The position numbers and the translations under genes are program-made. From Pseudomonadaceae bacterium (GTDB taxonomy: Bacteria > Pseudomonadota > Gammaproteobacteria > Pseudomonadales > Pseudomonadaceae): 64,000 nt of DNA. Shown here piece after piece: positions 52,431 through 60,396 of this stretch. The notes under the pieces were generated by a model that had not been told where the DNA came from, made no database searches, and saw only the letters and a program-made list of their open reading frames with translations. Within the stretch, counting starts at the first letter, position 1; the number at the start of each line of letters is the position of its first letter. The stretch spans positions 115,029 to 179,028 of the forward strand of contig CAAFUS010000015.1 in NCBI GenBank assembly GCA_900766265.1. Reading direction: 5' to 3'.

Positions 52431-53090
52431 TTTTCTCCGGCGATCCATGCAAAGGTATAGGAGCGCAACCGAGGCCCCAAGACATCTTAGCTCTGCTGGC
52501 CCTGGCTTCAATGCCAAATGGGTTTGACTGCCATCGATGCATCTGAACCGGCGTCGAATGTTTGCGCAGTAAGAACGTCTCCTTTTTCACTCCAGGAGTG
52601 CGATTCCGTGTTAACCGGCTGTTAACCGGCGCTTGTTAACCGCCGTTTCATATACTCAGCCTATAGCCGCTGCTGGGAGCATGAACAAGGCGTTGCGGAA
52701 GGGCCTGTTCGGTAGTCCAAGCTAAGCCCTGAAAGTTTACCTGTTCATATACACAGCGTAGAAACCGCTTTGCGCAGCCCATACAGTCGCTAGCCTAGAT
52801 CGGGAGCTGAAGCGCTGGCCGTGGATTTTCTAGTCCCTGTGCAGCTTGCCTAGCAGGTAAGCTCGGCAAAGATTGATTGCCAGCTTTACCCATGCAAAGG
52901 CAATGGATAAGGTGGCGGCATCAAAGCATGGCAGGCCTGTAGTTCCAGGGATGGCCCTCCGCTCGTACTCGTTCAGCCAGTACAGACTTACACACCATCC
53001 CTTCGCTTACTGCGCATCGTCCCGCTCAAAGCCGCATCACCGTTTATTTACCGGCGCTTCCACTGGATGGAAGCGCACGAGGAGTTACGC
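52431..53090. other. Promoter region of the defence operon
   Basis: About 660 bp without a supportable gene, between the divergently oriented membrane-protein gene and hsdM. It is AT-richer than the flanks, as is common at island edges. It contains three direct GTTAACCG copies at 52610-52642 and presumably the hsdM promoter. No other motif is clear. Confidence 0.45.
52610..52642. repeat. Triple direct repeat GTTAACCG
   Basis: Three exact copies of GTTAACCG start at 52610, 52621 and 52635, i.e. spaced 11 and 14 bases apart, with the first two extended to GTTAACCGGC. They lie upstream of the restriction-modification operon. They could be a repressor-binding array, an attachment-site trace or chance; GTTAAC itself is palindromic. 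Confidence 0.45.
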
Positions 53091-55049
53091 ATGACAGATT
53101 TGGCCACGTTGTCTCAGGCATTGCTTGCGGCCGTTCCCGTCGATGGCAGCAGTATCGGCAATCAAACGCTGCTTTCGCGTCTGCAAGGCCAGTTCGCCGG
53201 ATTGGGTGAAGAGCAGTTCCGCGCCGCTCGTGATGAGCTGATAGCGCAGGGTGTATTGCTCAAAGGTCGCGGGCGCGGCGGTTCTGTATCCCGTGCCTCG
53301 GTCACTGGTATTAGCCTTGCGGACCAGGCTCTGAGCAAAGCACGTGAACGTCGCGAGCCAGGCGTCGCGGAGATTCCGGCCAGCTATCTGGTGCAAGCGG
53401 CAACCAAGGCCAAATCCGCCAAGCTGCAGCCGGCCACCAGCCTAGCGATGATGGAAAAGACCCTCTGGGCCACCGCCGACAAGCTGCGCGCCAACATGGA
53501 CGCCGCCGAGTACAAGCACATCGTGCTCGGGCTGATCTTCCTCAAGTACATCTCCGACAGCTTCGCCGGGCGCCGCGCCGAGTTGGAAGCCAAGTTTGCT
53601 GACGAGAACGACGACTACTACCTAGGCGACGATGATCCCGAGCTGCTCGCCGCCGAGCTGGAGGACCGCGACTACTACCGCGAGGTCAACGCGTTCTGGG
53701 TACCGGAGGTAGCGCGTTGGGAGTTCATCCGTGCCGCTGCCAAACAGGTGGATATCGGCAAGAAAATCGACGACGCTCTGGCCGCCATCGAGGCGGAAAA
53801 CCCCAAGCTCAAGAACATCCTCGACAAACGCTACGCCCGCGCCCAATTGCCGGACGGCAAGCTTGGCGAGTTGGTGGACCTGATCTCCACCATCGGTTTC
53901 GGTGACGACGCCAACAAAGCCCGCGACCTGCTCGGCCAAGTGTACGAATACTTCCTTGGCCAGTTTGCCAGCGCCGAAGGCAAGAAGGGCGGCCAGTTCT
54001 ATACGCCGGCCTCGATCGTCAAAACCCTGGTAGCGGTGCTCAACCCGCACCACGGCAAGGTCTACGACCCCTGCTGCGGCAGCGGCGGTATGTTCGTTCA
54101 GTCGGAGAAGTTCATCGAAGCCCACGGCGGCAAACTGGGCGATGTGTCCATCTATGGCCAGGAATCCAACCCCACCACCTGGCGTCTGGCGGCGATGAAC
54201 CTGGCCATCCGCGGCATCGACTTCAACCTGGGCAAGGAGCCGGCGGATACCTTCATCCGCAACCAGCACTCTGACCTGCGCGCTGACTTTGTGCTGGCCA
54301 ATCCGCCGTTCAACGTCAGCGACTGGTGGCACGGCAGCCTGGAAGGCGACCCGCGCTGGGTCTATGGCACACCTCCGCAAGGCAACGCTAACTACGCCTG
54401 GCTGCAACATATGTTGTATCACCTCAAACCCAACGGCCGCGCCGGCATTGTGTTGGCCAACGGCTCCATGAGCTCCAGCCAGAACAGCGAAGGCGATATT
54501 CGCAAAGCCATGGTCGAGGCCGACGTGGTGGAAGTGATGGTCGCGCTGCCCGGCCAGCTGTTCCTCAACACCCAGATCCCCGCCTGCCTGTGGTTCCTCG
54601 CCAAAGACAAATCGCTCCCCTCTACCTCCGGGAGAGGGGCTGGGGGTGAGGGTCGCTCTCGCAAAGGCGAAGTGCTGTTTATCGACGCGCGCAAACTCGG
54701 CACCAGCGTCAGCCGCGTGCAGATCGAGCTGCTTGAGACCGATATCGAACGCATCGCGCAAACCGTCGCCAACTGGCGCGGCGAGCCGCTTGATGTGGGC
54801 GGCGAGATTGCCGAATACGCCGACATTCCTGGTTTCTGCCGCAGCGTAAAGCTCCAAGAAATCGCCGAACACGGCTACGTGCTCACACCGGGTCGCTATG
54901 TCGGCGCCGAAGCAGTGGAGGATGACGAAGAAGCCTTTGCCGAGAAAATGCAACGCCTGACTAAGCAACTCGGCGAGCAAATGCGGAAGGGTGCAGAGCT
55001 CGATCAGGCGATCCGGCAGAAGCTGGGAGGGCTGGGGTATGAGTTCTGA
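53091..55049 (+). CDS. hsdM: Type I restriction-modification DNA methyltransferase subunit HsdM
   Basis: A 652-residue N6-adenine methyltransferase. Residues 1-65 form a winged-helix-like extension (SSIGNQTLLSRLQGQF) not present in the shortest HsdM proteins. The HsdM N-terminal helical domain follows from about 115 (MMEKTLWATADKLRANMDAAEY). The catalytic domain has the SAM motif VYDPCCGSGGMF (about 323-334) and the catalytic NPPF at about 404-407. A 23-bp palindromic repeat is translated within it around residues 508-523. GAGGAG eight bases before the ATG at 53091 fixes the start. With HsdS it methylates a bipartite target. It is the first gene of the defence operon and overlaps hsdS by 11 bp. 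Confidence 0.93.
   Translation: MTDLATLSQALLAAVPVDGSSIGNQTLLSRLQGQFAGLGEEQFRAARDELIAQGVLLKGRGRGGSVSRASVTGISLADQALSKARERREPGVAEIPASYLVQAATKAKSAKLQPATSLAMMEKTLWATADKLRANMDAAEYKHIVLGLIFLKYISDSFAGRRAELEAKFADENDDYYLGDDDPELLAAELEDRDYYREVNAFWVPEVARWEFIRAAAKQVDIGKKIDDALAAIEAENPKLKNILDKRYARAQLPDGKLGELVDLISTIGFGDDANKARDLLGQVYEYFLGQFASAEGKKGGQFYTPASIVKTLVAVLNPHHGKVYDPCCGSGGMFVQSEKFIEAHGGKLGDVSIYGQESNPTTWRLAAMNLAIRGIDFNLGKEPADTFIRNQHSDLRADFVLANPPFNVSDWWHGSLEGDPRWVYGTPPQGNANYAWLQHMLYHLKPNGRAGIVLANGSMSSSQNSEGDIRKAMVEADVVEVMVALPGQLFLNTQIPACLWFLAKDKSLPSTSGRGAGGEGRSRKGEVLFIDARKLGTSVSRVQIELLETDIERIAQTVANWRGEPLDVGGEIAEYADIPGFCRSVKLQEIAEHGYVLTPGRYVGAEAVEDDEEAFAEKMQRLTKQLGEQMRKGAELDQAIRQKLGGLGYEF
54613..54655 (+). 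repeat. REP-like palindromic repeat inside hsdM, translated in frame
   Basis: The arms CCCCTCT (54617-54623) and AGAGGGG (54633-54639) surround ACCTCCGGG, and GCTGGGGGTGAGGG follows. This string is, from memory, a widespread intergenic repeat of Pseudomonas and Xanthomonas-group genomes. Here it lies in the coding strand of hsdM and keeps the frame, giving a Pro/Ser/Gly/Arg-rich loop (LPSTSGRGAGGEGRS) between LAKDKS and KGEVLFIDARKLG, where other HsdM proteins have a short loop. Confidence 0.7.
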
Positions 55050-56403
55050 GTTACGAAAGCTCTGGGAACATGCTGGTGGCCAACTACCTGATGATTGGTC
55101 AATCGTTTCGTTCGAGTCTCTCTTGCGGGATAACAAAAGTATCGCTGTGGGTGTGATGTATCCGGGGCCTGATACTCCTGGCGGAGTGCCTTTGCTAAAA
55201 GTTGGTGACGTAAAAGATGGCTCAGTTCCAAAAAAGCCTAGTTATTGCATTTCTGCTGAGACGGATGAGGAGCACAAGCGGACCAAGCTAATTGGTGATG
55301 AGTTGCTCATAACACTTGTCGGCAACCCAGGTGAGTGCGTGGTTGTTACTCAGGAAATGGCGGGCTGGAATCCAGCACGTGCTATCGCTGTAGCCCGCTT
55401 GCAAGATCCAAGTCTTCGCACCTACGTAAAAACCGTATTGGAAAGCACAGCTGGCCGACATCTCATTGATGCGGTGCTGAATACAACTGTGCAGAAAACG
55501 CTCAATCTGAAGGACATTCGTAGACTTCCAATACCCCTTCCGAGTAGCGCGACGATCAAAGGCATTTCGAGCTTTTCCGAAGCTTTGACTATGCGCATCA
55601 CCCTGCTACGCGAAACTAACGCCACCCTGGAATCCATCGCCCAGGCACTGTTCAAATCCTGGTTCGTCGATTTCGACCCCGTGCGCGCCAAGGCCGAAGG
55701 CCGCCAGCCGGAAGGCATGGACGCCACCACCGCCGCCCTGTTTCCCGATAGCTTCGAAGAGTCTGAGCTGGGGTTGGTGCCGAGGGGGTGGATGGTTAAG
55801 CCGGTTGGCGATGCTGTTGACTGTTTGGGGGGCGGTACGCCTGACACCAAAGAAACAAGTTATTGGGAGCCAGCCGAGCATTGCTGGACGACACCTAAAG
55901 ATCTGTCGGGTCTGCAATCCCCGGTTTTGCTCCGAACTGAGCGCCAGCTGTCGTCGTTAGGATTGGCCAAGGTCAGCTCGGGATTATTGCCGACAGGTAC
56001 TTTGCTGCTTTCTTCCCGTGCGCCAATTGGCTATCTAGCTATTGCCCAGATGCCTGTCGCAGTAAACCAGGGCTACATCGCCATCCCGCGCGGTGGAGAG
56101 TTATCGCCGCTCTACATGTTGTTCTGGTGCCGTCAAAATATGGAAGGGATCAAAGGCCGCGCTAATGGTTCGACCTTCATGGAGATCAGTAAAAAGGCTT
56201 TCCGCCCAATCCCTGCGTTGGTGCCAGCGGTTGACGTACTGGATGCCTTCGCAAATATCGCTGAGCCACTTTTCAAGCGTTTGGTCGAAAATGAACGTCA
56301 AGCCCAACGCCTCACCGAAATCCGCGACACCCTCTTACCCCGCCTGATCTCCGGCCAGCTGCGCCTGCCGGAAGCCGAGTCCTTGCTGGAGAAAGCGCTG
56401 TGA
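55039..56403 (+). CDS. hsdS: Type I restriction-modification specificity subunit HsdS
   Basis: A 454-residue protein with two target-recognition domains separated by a conserved helical spacer (AQALFKSWFVDFDPVRAKAEGRQPEGMD, about residues 210-240, quoted here in part: ALFKSWFVDFDP) and a similar helical end (TLLPRLISGQLRLPEAESLL). The first recognition domain is markedly AT-richer than hsdM, as usual for exchangeable HsdS segments. It sets the DNA target for HsdM (and for HsdR, not seen in this window). The ATG at 55039 lies inside the end of hsdM. Its stop overlaps the mcrB GTG start (GTGA), indicating coupling. Confidence 0.93.
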   Translation: MSSELRKLWEHAGGQLPDDWSIVSFESLLRDNKSIAVGVMYPGPDTPGGVPLLKVGDVKDGSVPKKPSYCISAETDEEHKRTKLIGDELLITLVGNPGECVVVTQEMAGWNPARAIAVARLQDPSLRTYVKTVLESTAGRHLIDAVLNTTVQKTLNLKDIRRLPIPLPSSATIKGISSFSEALTMRITLLRETNATLESIAQALFKSWFVDFDPVRAKAEGRQPEGMDATTAALFPDSFEESELGLVPRGWMVKPVGDAVDCLGGGTPDTKETSYWEPAEHCWTTPKDLSGLQSPVLLRTERQLSSLGLAKVSSGLLPTGTLLLSSRAPIGYLAIAQMPVAVNQGYIAIPRGGELSPLYMLFWCRQNMEGIKGRANGSTFMEISKKAFRPIPALVPAVDVLDAFANIAEPLFKRLVENERQAQRLTEIRDTLLPRLISGQLRLPEAESLLEKAL

Positions 56404-59075
56404 GCAAGACCAACGTTCAATTATTCAAGGACTGGATGGTTGCCGGCGGCAAGTCACCCAATACAGCCAGTAATTACATGACCGGGGTAAACACGGTCTC
56501 GGCGCATTGCGGCTATGACGTGTTCGCCGTTGAGGATGCGGCAGCACTGGAGGAGCTTTACCAAGCCTACGGGCCGAGGGGTAAGCATGCTGCCATCGGT
56601 AACAGCAATAGCGGCAATGTGCACAACGGACTGAAGCAGTGGTTGTATTTTCAGCGATATCGAGCCGAGGGCCCGAGTGTTCACCCGCTGGAGGGGCGTC
56701 AGCAGTGGGATGCCTTTCTCGCTCGCTGGCCTGTATCGAAACTTAAGGAGCTGACGCTCGAGCAGTATTACGGCACGACCGGGGACGACAGCTTCTTCAG
56801 CTGGATGCGTGATCACACCGACAAGCTGGGCTATTTCAAAGAAGGATTAATGAGTGCCGGGGTGCGCCCTCGCTCGCCCAACGCCAAGAATGAACCCAGC
56901 CCCGACTCCGATATGCAGACCGACGGGCAATACATTTGGTACCGAATTCTCGGCGATAGTGCAGAAAAGGCTTTCGAGAATCTCATAGCCGAACTGATGA
57001 CGGCGGTTGATGCCATCGAGCGCGGCGATTTGAGTTTGATGGATGGCCTCAAAAACGCGCCCGGTTCGTTGGTCTGGAAGGTGGCCTTCCTCTATCAAAG
57101 CCGCGCACAGCCGCTGATGCTGCCGTTCTATAACCAAAAGCAGCTGCGGCGCATTCTAGGACCGGGCGTCACGGGTAGTACCCGGCAGTTACAGGAGCGA
57201 TTAATGGCCCAGCGGGGGGACAAGGACTTGCTGGATTATGCAGCCGAGCTGGAACACCAGATGTTGGCAGCGTTGGCAGGGAAGGGGAAAGCCGACGGCG
57301 CGCAGCGTCCAGAGTCGACGGTTCCACTGAACCAGATCCTCTTCGGCCCGCCAGGGACTGGCAAGACCTACGCCACCATCGATACAGCGCTGGAGGTTCT
57401 CGACCCCGAGTTTCTCGCGGCCAATCGCGAAAACCGCCCTGCGCTCAAAGAGCGGTTCGATGCCTTTGCCAAGGTAGGGCAGGTCCGCCTGGTGACATTC
57501 CACCAGAGCTTCAGCTACGAGGATTTTGTGGAAGGTCTGCGTGCCGAGAGCGGGGACGAAGGACAGCTGGCGTACAACGTCGAGGCCGGCGTCTTCAAGC
57601 GTGTCTGTGACGACGCGCGCACCCAGGCCACGCAGCCGGAAATCGGAGTTCGTACCAGTCCGCGTATCTGGAAGATTTCGATCAACGGGACGGGCGATTC
57701 GCCGACCAAGACCTATTGCCTGGAACACGGCGAGGCGCGGATTGGCTGGGGCAAAACGGGCGACATGCAGGATAAGTCGGCATTGGCTGAGTATTACGAT
57801 CGTCTGGGCGCCGGTGATAAGGGCACGCTCCAGTACTTCGCTGAAGAGATCAGTGTTGGCGACGTCTTGCTCTGTATTCACTCCGCCGATGAGATCGGGG
57901 CGGTCGGCGTAGTAACCGGCGACTACCGCTATGAGGCTCAAGTGCCCGCTGACGTGATCAGCGATTACCAGCACGTTAGACCAGTCAACTGGATCTATCG
58001 AAATGTCCGCCAGGCGATCCAGCCCCTCAATGATAACCGGCAGTTCACGCTGAAAACCGTCTACAACCTGTCTCGTTTCACTTGGGCGGACTTGCTGAGC
58101 TATCTGGACAAGCAAGGTGTTAAACCCGTGCGACCGATCACGGCCGAGGCCGCCGAGCGTAAACCCCATGTATTGATCATCGACGAAATCAATCGGGGGA
58201 ATGTATCGCGCATCTTCGGTGAGCTCATCACGCTGATTGAGACTTCGAAGCGCGAGGGAGCTGATGAGGCGCTGAGCGTTGAACTGCCTTATTCGAAGAG
58301 ACCATTCAGCGTGCCGGATAATGTCTATATTATTGGCACTATGAACACCGCCGACCGCTCGCTGGCGGGGCTGGATATCGCGCTGCGTCGCCGCTTCACG
58401 TTCAAAGAGATGCCGCCAAAACCGGAGCTGCTTGATGCGGTAAAGGTTGAAGGGGTTGATGTGGGGCAACTGCTGCGCGTGATGAACCAGCGCATCGAGG
58501 TGCTTTACGATCGCGATCACTCCCTTGGTCACGCCTACTTCATGGAAATGACCAGTGACGAGACCAAGCGGACGCTGCCTTGTCTCGCGACCATCTTCCG
58601 CAATCAGATACTGCCGCTGTTGCAGGAATACTTTTTCGAGGATTGGGAGCGCATACATTGGGTGCTAAATGACCACCGCAAGTCGGTGATGAACCAATTC
58701 GTACAGCGCCGTGCCGGTAACGTCGAAGCACTGTTTGGCCAGGACGTCGGCCAGGGCTTGGCACAAAGCACCTGGGCGTTGAATGACGAAGCATTCGAGC
58801 GCCTGGAAGCCTACGCAGGCATTGTCGATCATCAGCTGCAAAGCGAAGCCACAATCAAACGCGAAGCAGTCCACGGCGAAGTGGTGGTACGAGAATTGAT
58901 GACCGGATCGTTTGAGGTGCTGCGTAACGGCGAGATTCAAGCCCCAACAAAACCATTGCTTCGTGAGCTCGCCGAGGACCTTGGTATTGCAACGCTGAAT
59001 GGCAGCGGAAACACTCTCGACGTCCGCGCATTGGGGCGCCAGGTGCTCAATAAGCTGTTGGGCGGCGGCGCGTGA
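56400..59075 (+). CDS. mcrB: McrB-type AAA+ GTPase of a modification-dependent restriction system, with EVE-like insert
   Basis: An 891-residue protein starting with GTG. Residues 5-90 (FKDWMVAGGKSPNTASNYM) resemble the SAM-like core-binding fold of tyrosine recombinases. A helical middle part follows. The AAA+ module has Walker A FGPPGTGKT (about 315-323), Walker B VLIIDEINRG (591-600) and the McrB guanine-specific motif GTMNTADRS (646-654). Between Walker A and Walker B sits an insert (about 422-555) with EVE/PUA-like features (IWKISINGTGD, EARIGWGKTGDMQ, EISVGDVLLCIHS). Such domains bind modified bases. McrB translocates on DNA and activates McrC. It overlaps hsdS and mcrC by GTGA junctions. 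Confidence 0.88.
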   Translation: MSKTNVQLFKDWMVAGGKSPNTASNYMTGVNTVSAHCGYDVFAVEDAAALEELYQAYGPRGKHAAIGNSNSGNVHNGLKQWLYFQRYRAEGPSVHPLEGRQQWDAFLARWPVSKLKELTLEQYYGTTGDDSFFSWMRDHTDKLGYFKEGLMSAGVRPRSPNAKNEPSPDSDMQTDGQYIWYRILGDSAEKAFENLIAELMTAVDAIERGDLSLMDGLKNAPGSLVWKVAFLYQSRAQPLMLPFYNQKQLRRILGPGVTGSTRQLQERLMAQRGDKDLLDYAAELEHQMLAALAGKGKADGAQRPESTVPLNQILFGPPGTGKTYATIDTALEVLDPEFLAANRENRPALKERFDAFAKVGQVRLVTFHQSFSYEDFVEGLRAESGDEGQLAYNVEAGVFKRVCDDARTQATQPEIGVRTSPRIWKISINGTGDSPTKTYCLEHGEARIGWGKTGDMQDKSALAEYYDRLGAGDKGTLQYFAEEISVGDVLLCIHSADEIGAVGVVTGDYRYEAQVPADVISDYQHVRPVNWIYRNVRQAIQPLNDNRQFTLKTVYNLSRFTWADLLSYLDKQGVKPVRPITAEAAERKPHVLIIDEINRGNVSRIFGELITLIETSKREGADEALSVELPYSKRPFSVPDNVYIIGTMNTADRSLAGLDIALRRRFTFKEMPPKPELLDAVKVEGVDVGQLLRVMNQRIEVLYDRDHSLGHAYFMEMTSDETKRTLPCLATIFRNQILPLLQEYFFEDWERIHWVLNDHRKSVMNQFVQRRAGNVEALFGQDVGQGLAQSTWALNDEAFERLEAYAGIVDHQLQSEATIKREAVHGEVVVRELMTGSFEVLRNGEIQAPTKPLLRELAEDLGIATLNGSGNTLDVRALGRQVLNKLLGGGA

Positions 59076-60370
59076 CAACGCTGATCACCATTCGCGAATA
59101 CGCTCAGCTGACAACCAAGTCGGTCGAGCCGTCGCTTGACCTCGCGCAGGTGTCCGAAAGCGCCTTTAACTGGCTTTGTGAATTAAGCGCCAGCTTCAAC
59201 CGCAGCGGCGCCACGCTATTGCAGGTGGAAGGGCGCCAGTCGCTGAAGTGGGACCGTTACGTCGGTGTGCTAGAGACCCCTTGCGGCACGCGCCTGGAAA
59301 TCCTGCCTAAGCACTTTGAGGAAGGCGATTGCGTCAAGCAGAGCCGCGCCTTGCTGCGCAAGATGATCCAGGCCGCGTTGTCGTTGAAGCCCAGGCAGGT
59401 CTCGGTGACGGGGCTGGAGCTGTTTGATGCGCCGCTGACCGAGTGGGTGATGGAACAGTTCCTGGGCGAGCTGGATTTGCTGGTCAAACGCGGCGTGCGT
59501 TTCGACTACCAGCGCATTGAGGAAGAGCAGCGCTTTCTGCGTGGGCAGCTCAATGTGGTCGCACAGATGCGCCAACCTCCCGGACGGCAGCATCACTTCC
59601 AAATTCGCCATGACGTGTTTCTGCCCAATCGGGCGGAGAACCGTCTGCTCAAGCTGGCGCTGGAGCATGTGGCGAAAACGACCCAAGACGCGGCCAACTG
59701 GCGCTTGGCCAATGAGCTGCGCTCGCTGCTGGCCGAAGTGCCGAGCAGTTGTCACGTAGCGGCAGATCTGCGTGCGTGGAGCCGGGATCGACTGATGGCC
59801 CACTACCAGGCCGTGAAGCCTTGGTGCGAGCTGATCCTTAACCAGCAGATGCCCATTGCCGTCGCTGGGCAAGCTCAGGGCATGAGCATGCTGTTTCCCA
59901 TGGAGAAGCTATTCGAGCGCTACGTAGAGAGTTGGCTGCGACAGAAGCTTATGCCTGGTGCCTCCCTCACGGCTCAAGCTGCTAGAGAATATTTATGCAA
60001 GCATGGCAAAGGGCGCATGTTTCGGCTGGAGCCGGACATATTGGTTGAACAAGGCGCGAGGGCTTGGGTGCTTGATACGAAGTGGAAGCGGCTAAATGCT
60101 GCAGCACGAGAAAAAAAATACAACATCAGCCAAAGCGATTTTTATCAGCTGTTTGCCTACGGTAAGAAATATTTGCCCGCGCAGGTTCAAGGCGAGATGG
60201 TATTGATCTATCCACGACACAGTGCGTTTGAATTTCCCCTCGAGCCGTTCGTTCTAGATGACAATTTGACTCTTTGGGTTTTGCCGTTTGATTTGAATGC
60301 GGCCTGCTTAGTAGGCGCGGATAACACGTCCCTGCCTTTGAGCGACGTTACATTAGCTCGCGCTAGCTAA
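59072..60370 (+). CDS. mcrC: McrC-type endonuclease subunit
   Basis: A 432-residue protein of the McrBC 5-methylcytosine-restriction family. The N-terminal part contacts McrB (LLQVEGRQSLKWDRYVGVLETP). The C-terminal PD-(D/E)xK nuclease shows RLEPDILVEQ and WVLDTKWKRL (about residues 315-336), i.e. the catalytic Asp and Asp-x-Lys. It cleaves DNA when activated by McrB GTP hydrolysis. Start is GTG at 59072, overlapping the mcrB stop by GTGA. A 26-bp gap separates it from the helicase gene. All catalytic residues are present. Confidence 0.9.
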   Translation: MTTLITIREYAQLTTKSVEPSLDLAQVSESAFNWLCELSASFNRSGATLLQVEGRQSLKWDRYVGVLETPCGTRLEILPKHFEEGDCVKQSRALLRKMIQAALSLKPRQVSVTGLELFDAPLTEWVMEQFLGELDLLVKRGVRFDYQRIEEEQRFLRGQLNVVAQMRQPPGRQHHFQIRHDVFLPNRAENRLLKLALEHVAKTTQDAANWRLANELRSLLAEVPSSCHVAADLRAWSRDRLMAHYQAVKPWCELILNQQMPIAVAGQAQGMSMLFPMEKLFERYVESWLRQKLMPGASLTAQAAREYLCKHGKGRMFRLEPDILVEQGARAWVLDTKWKRLNAAAREKKYNISQSDFYQLFAYGKKYLPAQVQGEMVLIYPRHSAFEFPLEPFVLDDNLTLWVLPFDLNAACLVGADNTSLPLSDVTLARAS

Positions 60371-60396
60371 GCGCATTTTCAGGATCGAAAAGATTT

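Noticed and set aside
53622..55136. Long minus-strand open frame (about 500 codons) antisense to hsdM
   Set aside because: It mirrors a well-supported methyltransferase with catalytic motifs; it has no family features and arises from high GC codon bias.
57201..58658. Minus-strand open frame of 485 codons antisense to mcrB
   Set aside because: The plus strand has Walker A, Walker B and NTAD motifs; the antisense frame has none.
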